DNA from: Legionella wadsworthii DSM 21896 = ATCC 33877
GTDB lineage: Bacteria > Pseudomonadota > Gammaproteobacteria > Legionellales > Legionellaceae
NCBI RefSeq assembly: GCF_000701265.1
Contig: NZ_KL370758.1
Location: forward strand, 9,091-44,149
Length of the DNA: 35,059 bases
Direction of reading: 5' to 3'
Shown here piece after piece: positions 8,348 through 18,526 of this stretch. The position numbers were made by a program, and so were the translations under genes. Each line of letters starts with the position of its first letter. Positions within the stretch are counted from its first letter, which is position 1. The notes under the pieces were generated by a model that saw only the letters and a list, made by a program, of their open reading frames with translations, had not been told where the DNA came from and ran no database searches.

Positions 8348-8650
8348 TTAATTCTCCATCTCTTCATCTTCAGTAAAATGTTTCAGCATGTCTTCGAGAA
8401 TACAACGCACGTGCGTGTCAAAAATACCGTGATAAATATGCTTGCCTTCTCGTTTAGCTACAAGAAGGCGAGCAGAACGCAAAAGGCCTAAATGATGACT
8501 GGTTAAGGGAACCGAAAGTTGCAATTGCTCGGCCAATTCAGAAACTGATTTGGGACCCTCAAGGCACGCCAAAAGAAGTTTTAGACGATTGGCTTCACCC
8601 ATTAGATGCAATGTGTCACTTAAGGCAATGATTTGGTCTTGCGTTAGCAT
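8348..8650 (-). CDS. ArsR/SmtB-family metal-responsive repressor (zinc-type alpha5 site)
   Basis: 100 aa winged-helix protein with recognition helix around VPLTSHHLGLLRSA (47-60). The C-terminal helix carries D78-x-H80 and H91-x2-E94. The spacing is the same as the alpha5 metal site of SmtB (Asp, His, His, Glu) and the CzrA site apart from its last His. There is no CxC thiolate site of the CadC/ArsR kind. It should bind Zn(II) (perhaps Co or Cd), leave its operator and release the operon with the zinc-ribbon protein and ZntA. A perfect 18-bp palindrome lies directly upstream between the -10 box and the start codon. Identification as a zinc sensor follows from the residues; the inducer is otherwise inferred from its neighbours. 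Confidence 0.9.
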   Translation of the reverse strand: MLTQDQIIALSDTLHLMGEANRLKLLLACLEGPKSVSELAEQLQLSVPLTSHHLGLLRSARLLVAKREGKHIYHGIFDTHVRCILEDMLKHFTEDEEMEN

Positions 8651-8663
8651 GATGAGTTCAATG

Positions 8664-8713
8664 GTTAAATAAGTATTTAACTATAAATATAGAAGAAAAA
8701 TCTCCTTTGTCAA
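8664..8713 (-). promoter_or_regulatory. Promoter and operator of the SmtB-ZntA operon
   Basis: Reading on the minus strand: TTGACA (8713-8708), a 16-bp spacer, TATATT (8691-8686), then the perfect palindrome GTTAAATAAGTATTTAAC (8681-8664), which would cover the transcription start. Two half-sites flanking a central AG agree with the dyad operators used by SmtB/CzrA repressors, though the half-site sequence differs from the textbook TGAA/TTCA core. Autoregulation by the adjacent repressor is inferred. Confidence 0.7.
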
Positions 8714-8800
8714 TAAACGCTTCATTCAAGACTCCAACACTCTTTGCTTTTAAAATAAACTTACTTAAACTAAAGAGATTAAAAAGTAAAGGATTAATTA

Positions 8801-8899
8801 ATGAACTTTTTCTCCGACCATAAACTGCTTTTAATTGCAGTCTTTGCGTTTTTCTTAGGACTGTTCTTAATGATATTGTGGATTTCGTACCCCAAGTGA
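8801..8899 (+). CDS. Putative single-helix membrane peptide (32 aa)
   Basis: The ATG at 8801 is preceded by AAAGGA at suitable spacing. After a short polar start (MNFFSDHK) the product is one hydrophobic helix (about 9-28) ending in YPK. It is the first possible gene reading towards the czc operon. Small membrane peptides of this type sometimes sit in efflux operons, but I recognise no family. Its support is the ribosome-binding site, the coherent membrane profile and the position. Confidence 0.45.
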   Translation: MNFFSDHKLLLIAVFAFFLGLFLMILWISYPK

Positions 8900-8937
8900 G
8901 ATACAGTTATATACAATGTATTAATGAGGGTTTTGCT

Positions 8938-9132
8938 ATGAGCAAATCGGCTTATATCAGGGCAAGGATAGAGCCTGATTTAAAAATAGAAGCTGAGGCA
9001 ATATTTCAGAAGCTTGGAGTTACTGCCACTCAGGTCATTACTATGCTCTATAGGCAGGTATTAAGAACCGGTGAGATTCCCTTAGATTTGAGCCTGACAA
9101 AAAAAGAAATAAGTCGTCAGGAAGCTAAATAA
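8938..9132 (+). CDS. DinJ/RelB-family antitoxin-like protein, no adjacent toxin
   Basis: 64 aa from the ATG at 8938, with GAGGG seven bases upstream; an earlier in-frame non-ATG start has no such signal. Residues 1-50 align well with the DinJ ribbon-helix-helix domain (SAYIRARIEPDLKIEAEAIF, then LGVTATQVI and IPLDL). The protein stops about 20 residues before the usual DinJ end, which is the part that wraps the YafQ-type toxin. No toxin gene follows: a TolC-family gene starts 22 bp later. Upstream lies ATACA-N11-TGTAT, a possible autoregulatory dyad. It may be a solitary regulator of the efflux operon or the leftover of a TA pair. Confidence 0.75.
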   Translation: MSKSAYIRARIEPDLKIEAEAIFQKLGVTATQVITMLYRQVLRTGEIPLDLSLTKKEISRQEAK

Positions 9133-9153
9133 TTAATTATTGGATAGTAATGG

Positions 9154-10398
9154 ATGCGCATTATTCGAATTACCAGTGCTTTAGGCATTTTTTTAATCAT
9201 TCAAACGGCGTGGAGTGCAGCACCTTTAACGTTTAAAGAAGCGCTGGCCATTGCATACCGCACCAACCCAGACCTTCAAGCAGAAATTGATAAAGCGCAC
9301 GCGATGCGCGGTTATTTCATTCAAAGCGGTCTTTACCCCAATCCGCAGGCTACACTCACCGCAGAAAACTTTGGTGGATCTGGTTCTTATAGCAGTTATG
9401 AAGCCGCCGAAACAACGGCATCAATCACCCAGCCCATCCCTTTAGGAAATCGTTTGTACTACCAACAAAGAGCCACTTACGGTGATTATTTGGCTTCATT
9501 AGCACAAATAGAAGTCTATAAAGCCACATTATACATTAATGTAGGTACGGCTTATGTCGATGCGCTTTACGCAGGCCAGTGGCATGAGGTGACTAAGAAA
9601 TTAACGCGTGTTAATGAGGACATCGTAGCTGCTATTGATAGGCGAGTAAAAGCAGGTGCAGGCGCTGAACTGGATTTGCGTTTAGCTCAAGTTCGTCTTG
9701 GTGATGCGCGTATTCAGCAACAAAAAGCAAGTCGAGATGCTCTGGCGCAACGGGCTAAATTATCACGTCTTTTAGGTGATGGCTTACGAGAAGACCGCCG
9801 TTTAGTCGATAAAGGACTTCCTGATGTGACATTAAAATGGCCTGAGCTTATTAAGAAGCTGCCACAAAGTCCGCAATTACAACAACTGCAAATACAGTTG
9901 CAAGCCAAACGTGCCACCATTACTGCGGTTAAAAAAGCGGTGTGGCCTGACTTAAATGTGCAATTAGGTGGACGTCATTTTGAAGATGATGGTTCTAATG
10001 CGGTAGTTGCCTCATTAAATGCCGAGGTGCCGGTATTTAACAGAAATCAGGGAAAGATTTTGACAGCGGAAGCCCAATACACGCAAACAGCCCATGTGTA
10101 TCAAGGAACACGTCTTGATGTGCGTCAAAACGTTTACACCGTGTTTCTGCAAGCACAACAAAGCCGATATGAAGCGGATTTGGTAACGAACTCCCTCCTT
10201 CCTTTGGCACGTAAGTCCATCAAATTAGCGCAAGAGGGTTATAAGATGGGGCGCTACACCTACCTTGAATTATCGCTTTCTTTAAACACGTTGTTTGAAG
10301 AAGAACGCCATTACCAACAAGCCCATGCAGATTTTCATAAAACTCTAATCCAGCTTACAGGGCTTTTAGGACTCCATCCGACTAAGGAAAGTAAATGA
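9154..10398 (+). CDS. czcC: Outer-membrane efflux protein, TolC family (CzcC/HelC-like)
   Basis: 414 aa with a signal peptide (residues 1-22, ending WSA-A). The rest shows two related halves of long amphipathic helices with short beta segments, as in TolC-type channel proteins; LTFKEALAIAYRTNPDLQAE is the typical opening of the first half. It forms the outer-membrane duct for the adaptor and RND pump encoded immediately downstream. Its stop codon overlaps the next start as ATGA. The neighbours fix its role in divalent-metal efflux. Confidence 0.9.
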   Translation: MRIIRITSALGIFLIIQTAWSAAPLTFKEALAIAYRTNPDLQAEIDKAHAMRGYFIQSGLYPNPQATLTAENFGGSGSYSSYEAAETTASITQPIPLGNRLYYQQRATYGDYLASLAQIEVYKATLYINVGTAYVDALYAGQWHEVTKKLTRVNEDIVAAIDRRVKAGAGAELDLRLAQVRLGDARIQQQKASRDALAQRAKLSRLLGDGLREDRRLVDKGLPDVTLKWPELIKKLPQSPQLQQLQIQLQAKRATITAVKKAVWPDLNVQLGGRHFEDDGSNAVVASLNAEVPVFNRNQGKILTAEAQYTQTAHVYQGTRLDVRQNVYTVFLQAQQSRYEADLVTNSLLPLARKSIKLAQEGYKMGRYTYLELSLSLNTLFEEERHYQQAHADFHKTLIQLTGLLGLHPTKESK

Positions 10399-11639
10399 AT
10401 CGATACTCACTTAAATCAATCTTGGTGCTCATCATTCTTCTGGTGAGTTTTAGCATTATTTCAGGCTGCTCCAGTGATGCACCTAAAGAAGAAGGCAAGG
10501 AGGAGCAAATAGAGAAAGGGCCACAAGGCGGTCGTTTACTTAAAAAGGATAGCATTAGTCTTGAGCTGGTTCTGTTTAGTCAGGGTATGCCACCTCATTT
10601 TCGTGCTTATGTGTACCAAAACAATCAACAGATTGACCCAAAGGATGCAAAATTAACCATGGAATTGACACGGTTTAACCAGAAAAAAGAGAACATCACC
10701 TTTGTTCCTGACCGAGACTTTTTACAAAGCAATCAAGTGATTCGCGAACCTCATTCATTTGATGTCGCCGCCCAATTAACCCTCTCTGGTCAAAATTATT
10801 CCTGGAATTACTCAAGCTATGAGGGGCGCGTTGAGCTGCTGCCACCCACACTTAAAGCGGCTGATATTGAAGTAGCAACGGCCACAAGTCAAACCATTAA
10901 AACCCAATTAAAAGTGGTTGGAAAAATTGTTCCTAACCGCGATACGATGGCACCCATCTACGCGCGCTACGCAGGCATCATCCAAACCATGAATAAGAAC
11001 TTGGGCGAAGAAGTTAAAAAAGGTGAGCCACTCGTCACGATTGAAAGCAATGAAAGCTTACAAAACTACACGATAAACGCCCCGATTACTGGCACTATCG
11101 TGCAAAAATATGCGACCAATGGTGAGTTAGCACAAAGCACGAAACCGGTCTACGATGTGGCGAATTTAAATGATGTGTGGGCTGACTTTACCTTATACCG
11201 TAAAGAAGCCCCTAAGATAAAAAAGGGCATGACGGTACGTGTCACAGGAGATGACGGGAAGCCCGATTCAACCAGCACTATTTCCTATATTGCCCCTCTG
11301 GGAATAGAAGACAGCCAAACAACGCTTGCGCGTGCTGTATTGCCCAATCAAAACCGTTTATGGCTTCCTGGCATGTATGTCAATGGTGAGGTCATCATTA
11401 AAGAAAAAACCGTTCCTGTAGCGGTTGCACTTTCTGCTATTCAGCGTTTGGGTGAGCAAGAGGTGGTGTTTGTGCAGCAAGGTAATTTTTTTGAAGCAAC
11501 CCCTGTAAGCCTTGGGCAGCAGGACAATGAATGGGTTGAAATCCTGTCAGGATTGGACGCAGGCCAGCGCTATGTCATTAAAAACAGCTTTTTTATTAAA
11601 GCAGAACTCGGCAAGGAAGGCGCAAGCCACGACGACTAA
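10395..11639 (+). CDS. czcB: Membrane-fusion adaptor of RND metal efflux (CzcB/HelB-like), lipoprotein
   Basis: 414 aa. Residues 1-25 form a lipoprotein signal with lipobox IISGC25, so it is anchored by lipid facing the periplasm. The N-terminal extra domain with GPQGGRLL and ELVLFSQGMPPHFRAYV is characteristic of CzcB-type adaptors. A barrel-sandwich/lipoyl part with EEVKKGEPLVTIES and beta-barrel follow (about 150-350). No long coiled-coil hairpin is apparent, as in many metal-type adaptors. It links the RND pump to the TolC channel. It overlaps the upstream gene by 4 bp and is followed 9 bp later by the pump gene. Confidence 0.92.
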   Translation: MNRYSLKSILVLIILLVSFSIISGCSSDAPKEEGKEEQIEKGPQGGRLLKKDSISLELVLFSQGMPPHFRAYVYQNNQQIDPKDAKLTMELTRFNQKKENITFVPDRDFLQSNQVIREPHSFDVAAQLTLSGQNYSWNYSSYEGRVELLPPTLKAADIEVATATSQTIKTQLKVVGKIVPNRDTMAPIYARYAGIIQTMNKNLGEEVKKGEPLVTIESNESLQNYTINAPITGTIVQKYATNGELAQSTKPVYDVANLNDVWADFTLYRKEAPKIKKGMTVRVTGDDGKPDSTSTISYIAPLGIEDSQTTLARAVLPNQNRLWLPGMYVNGEVIIKEKTVPVAVALSAIQRLGEQEVVFVQQGNFFEATPVSLGQQDNEWVEILSGLDAGQRYVIKNSFFIKAELGKEGASHDD

Positions 11640-11645
11640 GGATAG

Positions 11646-14777
<3,132 letters not shown>

Positions 14778-14820
14778 ATAATATTTAGATGGTTAAATAG
14801 TAAAATTAAAGGACGATAAA

Positions 14821-15711
14821 ATGAAAGACCACTCCAGTCATAGTCACGCTAAAAACATCTCTAAAGAAAGTTCATTGTGGTTCGCACTGTTGCTTACAGG
14901 AGGATTTCTAATTGCTGAGGTGATTGGCGGCATTTTAACTGGAAGTCTTGCATTGCTTTCTGATGCAGCCCACATGATGACAGATGTTACGGCGCTTATT
15001 ATTTCTTTAGTGGCCATTTATGTAGGCAGACGCCCTGCCGATACAGCTCGAACTTTCGGTTATTATCGATTTGAGATTTTAGCGGCTACTTTTAATGCGG
15101 CACTGCTTTTCATCGTTGCTTTTTTTATCCTTTATGAAGCGTATCAGCGCTTAAAAAACCCGCCAGAAATTTACTCAATGGGTATGTTGGTTATTGCGAT
15201 TTTAGGTCTGGTCATTAATATCATTGCAATGAAATTGTTATCCCATGGAAAAGAAGGCAGTCTAAACCTCAAAAGTGCTTACTTAGAGGTTTGGAGTGAT
15301 ATGCTGGGTTCTTTAGGGGTCATTATTGCTGCGTTAATTATTTATTACACCCATATTACCTGGATAGATTCATTGGTGGCGGTGCTTATTGGTTTATGGG
15401 TTTTACCGCGCACGTGGATTCTTTTGAAAGAGGCTATTAACATTCTTTTAGAAGGCGTTCCCGAAGGCGTGGATATAAAAAATATTGAAACAACCATGCT
15501 TTCGATAGAGGGTATTTTAGAGGTGCATGACCTACATATCTGGGCTATTACCAATGATAAAATAAGTTTAACCGCACACCTGGTTACCCCAACAGGAAAT
15601 GAAGAGAATATCCAGGCTAAAGTCCAAAAAGTTCTCGCGGAGCAATTTAATATTACCCATACGACGCTACAAATAGAAAAAAATAGAACACCTCATTGCG
15701 AGGTGCATTAA
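14821..15711 (+). CDS. czcD: Cation diffusion facilitator, CzcD-type Zn/Co/Cd exporter
   Basis: 296 aa with six predicted helices, a His-containing N-terminus (HSSHSHAK) and a cytosolic C-terminal domain ending near HCEVH. The first metal-site helix has SDAAHMMTD (HxxxD). The second reads EVWSD, with Glu in the place of the usual His; this occurs in the CzcD/DmeF-like branch. It exchanges cytosolic zinc or similar ions for protons. GGACG lies ten bases upstream of the ATG. It follows the RND pump by 43 bp on the same strand and is probably in the same transcript. It would supply metal to the periplasm for CzcCBA. Confidence 0.92.
   Translation: MKDHSSHSHAKNISKESSLWFALLLTGGFLIAEVIGGILTGSLALLSDAAHMMTDVTALIISLVAIYVGRRPADTARTFGYYRFEILAATFNAALLFIVAFFILYEAYQRLKNPPEIYSMGMLVIAILGLVINIIAMKLLSHGKEGSLNLKSAYLEVWSDMLGSLGVIIAALIIYYTHITWIDSLVAVLIGLWVLPRTWILLKEAINILLEGVPEGVDIKNIETTMLSIEGILEVHDLHIWAITNDKISLTAHLVTPTGNEENIQAKVQKVLAEQFNITHTTLQIEKNRTPHCEVH
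15689..15705 (+). terminator. Possible terminator hairpin at the end of the CDF gene
   Basis: CACCTC-ATTGC-GAGGTG forms a six-base-pair stem with a five-base loop, overlapping the last codons of the CDF gene. A T-rich run (TATATTTTTTG) follows only about 15 bases later, so it is not a textbook terminator, but it is the best hairpin at the end of the czc operon. Confidence 0.4.
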
Positions 15712-15744
15712 ACTTCGGATTATATTTTTTGTTAAACAAAAATC

Positions 15745-15803
15745 TTGCCTAAACTTCCATCGCCTATATAATTACTTCCTATAAGTTACATTCTCGGAAG
15801 TAA
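15745..15803 (+). promoter_or_regulatory. Promoter with inverted repeat upstream of the integrase
   Basis: TTGCCT (15745-15750) and TATAAT (15767-15772) are 16 bp apart. A perfect eight-base inverted repeat, TTACTTCC (15772-15779) and GGAAGTAA (15796-15803), separated by 16 bp, covers the end of the -10 box and the expected transcription start. A further AACTTCC half-site lies in the spacer at 15752-15758. The arrangement suggests an operator, or arm sites for the recombinase itself. Confidence 0.55.
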
Positions 15804-15821
15804 AAATAAAGGTGTTAAGAG

Positions 15822-16802
15822 ATGTCTAATCGCTGTAAAAATGAGTTGGTAGTAAAAAGCAACAACCAAGAACTAATCGCAAAGGAATATGCGAAGCTGG
15901 ATGAACTAATAAGGGATTATATGAAACAGGCACTATCACCCAGTACCGTTAAGTTTTACGGTATTGATTTGCGCATCTTTTCTGGATGGTGCGAATCGAT
16001 GGCATTAGACGCACTACCTGCTACACCTGATACGGTAGCGCGTTTTCTTGCGCAACAAGCAAGCTCAGGCATTAAACCCGCCACATTAACACGAAGACTT
16101 GCTGCTATTCGTATGGCTCATGAAGCGAATGGTTTCGCGAACCCTACGCAACACAAAGGCGTTAAAACGGTTTTTAAGGGCATCAAACGCGATAAAGGCA
16201 CGGCTCAAGAGAAAAAAGCACCCCTAACAGCCCAACGTATGGCAGCCATAATCGCTCATTGCCCCGATACGCTAACAGGTACTAGAGATAAGGCGTTGCT
16301 GTTACTTGGTTTCGCAGGTGCGTTTAGGCGCTCCGAGCTAGTTGCTCTTGAGGTTAATGATATAGAACGCACGCCAGAAGGTATTAAGGTCACTATTCGC
16401 AAATCAAAAACAGACCAAGAAGGCCAAGGGCAGGTAATTGCTATTCCAAATGGCGTGAATTTTCGCGTAGTTGATGCGCTTATGGCCTGGCTTAATACGG
16501 CCGGCATTACAGAAGGAGCGCTATTTAGGTCAATTAAGAAAGGTGGGGCTATACAAGCAAAGGCATTAACCACAAGAAGCGTTGCCAACATCGTAAAGCA
16601 ATACGCAGGGCTTGCGGGATTAACCATTGATGATTTTAGCGGCCATAGCTTGCGGGCTGGATTTATAACTTCTGGCGCGGAAGCTGGGGCAGACCTGTTT
16701 AAGTTAATGGAGGTTTCGCGACATACTCACCCCAAAACAGTTATGGGCTATGTTCGTAATGCGCAGCTATTTGATAATCATGCTGGGGAGGCTTTTCTCT
16801 AA
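15822..16802 (+). CDS. Tyrosine recombinase / site-specific integrase
   Basis: 326 aa. N-terminal SAM-like DNA-binding domain (about 25-125, with SPSTVKFYGIDLRIFSGWC) and catalytic domain (about 135-326). Catalytic residues visible: R169 (GAFRRSEL), K196 (RKSKTD), H275-x-x-R278 (GHSLRAG), H301 and nucleophile Y310, with the same nine-residue His-to-Tyr spacing as XerD. It should integrate or excise a mobile segment. No tRNA gene or clear attachment-site duplication is visible next to it, and it lies between metal operons rather than at an island edge. The start ATG is preceded by AAAGG. The gene is intact, unlike several neighbours. Confidence 0.92.
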   Translation: MSNRCKNELVVKSNNQELIAKEYAKLDELIRDYMKQALSPSTVKFYGIDLRIFSGWCESMALDALPATPDTVARFLAQQASSGIKPATLTRRLAAIRMAHEANGFANPTQHKGVKTVFKGIKRDKGTAQEKKAPLTAQRMAAIIAHCPDTLTGTRDKALLLLGFAGAFRRSELVALEVNDIERTPEGIKVTIRKSKTDQEGQGQVIAIPNGVNFRVVDALMAWLNTAGITEGALFRSIKKGGAIQAKALTTRSVANIVKQYAGLAGLTIDDFSGHSLRAGFITSGAEAGADLFKLMEVSRHTHPKTVMGYVRNAQLFDNHAGEAFL

Positions 16803-16840
16803 GCTTATTAAATATTCAACCATCAGTACTAAGGAAGAAC

Positions 16841-16936
16841 ATGAGAAAAAAGAAAACTTTGTCTTGGATAATTGCTTTAATAATACTGCCAATTATATTA
16901 GCTTTCTTCTTGCACGGCATGTCTGCTGCATTGTAA
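16841..16936 (+). CDS. Putative tiny membrane peptide (31 aa)
   Basis: ATG at 16841 with AGGAAGAAC upstream. The product is MRKKKTLSW followed by one hydrophobic helix (IIALIILPIILAFFL) and HGMSAAL. The basic-start-plus-helix pattern and the KKKTLS-x-IIALI core match the minus-strand peptide at 5123-5233. It ends 18 bp before the DUF421 gene and probably shares its transcript. The function is unknown. Confidence 0.5.
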   Translation: MRKKKTLSWIIALIILPIILAFFLHGMSAAL

Positions 16937-16954
16937 TCATCTAAAGGAATGTTT

Positions 16955-17437
16955 ATGGACTACATTCATTGGCTCAATAGTGACCCTGGATATTTTTGCG
17001 CCTGGCTTCGCTGCATTATTTTATTTTGCTTAAGCGTTCTTTTATTCAGGTTTACTAATCACCGCTTCAATATAAGCACGCCTTTAGACTTCTTAATCAT
17101 CGCCATTTCTGGAGGATTAATTAGCAGAGGTATTGCTGGTGCAAACTCACTATGGCTTACAGTCGAGGCTTTATTAACGCTAGTTATTCTTCACCTTATA
17201 CTGTCTAAATTATGTTTCTTCTTTAATAAGATGGGCTTCATATTCAAAGGGTGCCCTCATTATTTAATAGAACATGGTGAATTAAATTATAAAAACATGC
17301 GCCGATTCAGTATTAGCGAAAATGATCTGTTGGCACAGTTACGCCAAAAATTAAACACAGAGAATTATTCCTTGATTGATTCTGCCATTCTGGAGAGGAC
17401 AGGGAACATATCTTTTATTAAAAAAGAAGATAAATAA
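16955..17437 (+). CDS. YetF/DUF421-family membrane protein
   Basis: 160 aa from the ATG at 16955, six bases after AAAGGA; the in-frame ATG at 16949 is too close to that site. Three membrane helices occupy about 10-95, with TPLDFLIIAISGGLISRGI matching the conserved DUF421 region after helix 2. A cytosolic domain follows with LIEHGELNYKNMRRFSISENDL, also typical of the family. The length fits the shorter YetF-like proteins. The role is not established. The neighbours are an integrase upstream and a copper-oxidase pseudogene downstream. Confidence 0.75.
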   Translation: MDYIHWLNSDPGYFCAWLRCIILFCLSVLLFRFTNHRFNISTPLDFLIIAISGGLISRGIAGANSLWLTVEALLTLVILHLILSKLCFFFNKMGFIFKGCPHYLIEHGELNYKNMRRFSISENDLLAQLRQKLNTENYSLIDSAILERTGNISFIKKEDK

Positions 17438-17577
17438 ACACCCTACCCCAGATTTTATACTTGCCAAGCCAATTCCTTTTATGAGCCATATAAATAACTA
17501 TTTAATATTAATTAGCAACTCAATTCTTACAATCGTTATATTGGATTTTCAAGTCTTGGGGTTATAAATAGCATTAT

Positions 17578-18240
17578 ATGTTTAGGGACAGAAACGGCCA
17601 TTCATTGGCATGGTATTATTATTCCTTGGCAAATGGATGGTGTACTTGGAATCAGGCAACAGGGAATACCTCATCAAAGCTTTAAATATCAATTTACATA
17701 ACCAATCTGGAACTTTCTGGGTTCATACGCACGCAGGATTACAAGAGCAGGAGGGGGTATATGCGGCATCTATAAGTGATCTGCCAAAACCCCCTGCTTA
17801 TCACTACACAAAAGAATTTGCGATTGTCTTATCAGATTGGAGTAATACTAATGCCGCTCAAATCCTTGCAACTCTAAAAAAGGAAGGTGATTTTTATTCT
17901 TTTAAGATTTCCAATACAACCCCTCACTTACAAAATTTATTCATGACTACAGCGAAGCATCCAAAGGAGTGAAGAAGGCATTGTTAATGATTATATGTCT
18001 ATGAAACAATCTCGCATGAGCATCTATTATTTGAGTGATGTGGCTTATGATGTTAGGGACTTTGCCATCGCGCGTGGGGAAGCATTTGATATATGGTCAA
18101 AATACAAAAAAATCATCCCTATATCATTTATGCTGAGTCAAGAGAGACGTTAGGAGCGGCTAATGGTGCTTTAGCAACTGCACCCCATCAAGTGGTTCAC
18201 TATGAACAAGTTAAACCTTTCCCTGACCCAATAAATGTTT
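17578..18240 (+). pseudogene. Decayed multicopper oxidase copy
   Basis: Fragments in all three frames match the intact oxidase at 1-1212. TAIHWHG, PWQMDGV and KYQFT are near 17590-17700. After a frameshift at about 17700 come THAGLQEQ, AYHYTKEF and LSDWSNT, up to a stop at about 17970. MSIYYLSDVAYD lies near 18017-18052. IYAESRETLGAA and QVVHYEQVKPFPDP end near 18230. The original N-terminus, the signal peptide and a middle part of about 40 residues are missing, as is the whole C-terminal half. At least three frameshifts or stops prevent a functional product. It runs on the plus strand, opposite to the intact copy. Confidence 0.85.
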
Positions 18241-18280
18241 CAAAAACCCCTATATTTTTGATTTTTTGAGTATAGGTAAC

Positions 18281-18408
18281 GAAGCACAGGATCTTAGTCC
18301 CAATCCTAAACAACAAATACTTATTAGAAAGAATATCTAAAATTGCTCATTCCCTCTTCGCTTGATTTTAATTCTCTTAATAATTCCATTAATTTTAAGG
18401 CATCGTTT
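18281..18408 (-). pseudogene. Decayed copy of the lipoprotein/response-regulator junction
   Basis: This stretch aligns with 5417-5553. On the minus strand it preserves the last codons of a receiver-domain gene (LMELLRELK-like) and the start of the lipoprotein (SNFRYSF against SNLRLFF). The start codon region is shortened, and stop codons interrupt the lipoprotein frame. It is non-coding now. It is in the same orientation as copy 1, while the adjacent oxidase copy is inverted, so the pieces arrived or were rearranged separately. Confidence 0.7.
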
Positions 18409-18526
18409 CCCTTATATAAATTTGTGTCTATATCTACTCTTTAAAATTTAACTTAAATTTACAACAATTACATAGGCTTAAATTTTTCACTTCAACGATC
18501 GAAATTTAAATTGCGTGTTATTTAAC

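Noticed and set aside
16750..16944. Plus-strand frame of 64 codons at the end of the integrase gene
   Set aside because: It overlaps the integrase and the better-supported 31-aa peptide and has no ribosome-binding site.
18478..18509. TTAAATTT/AAATTTAA inverted repeat as terminator of the cus operon
   Set aside because: The arms are pure A/T with a 16-base loop and no T-run; pairing this weak is expected by chance in such AT-rich sequence.
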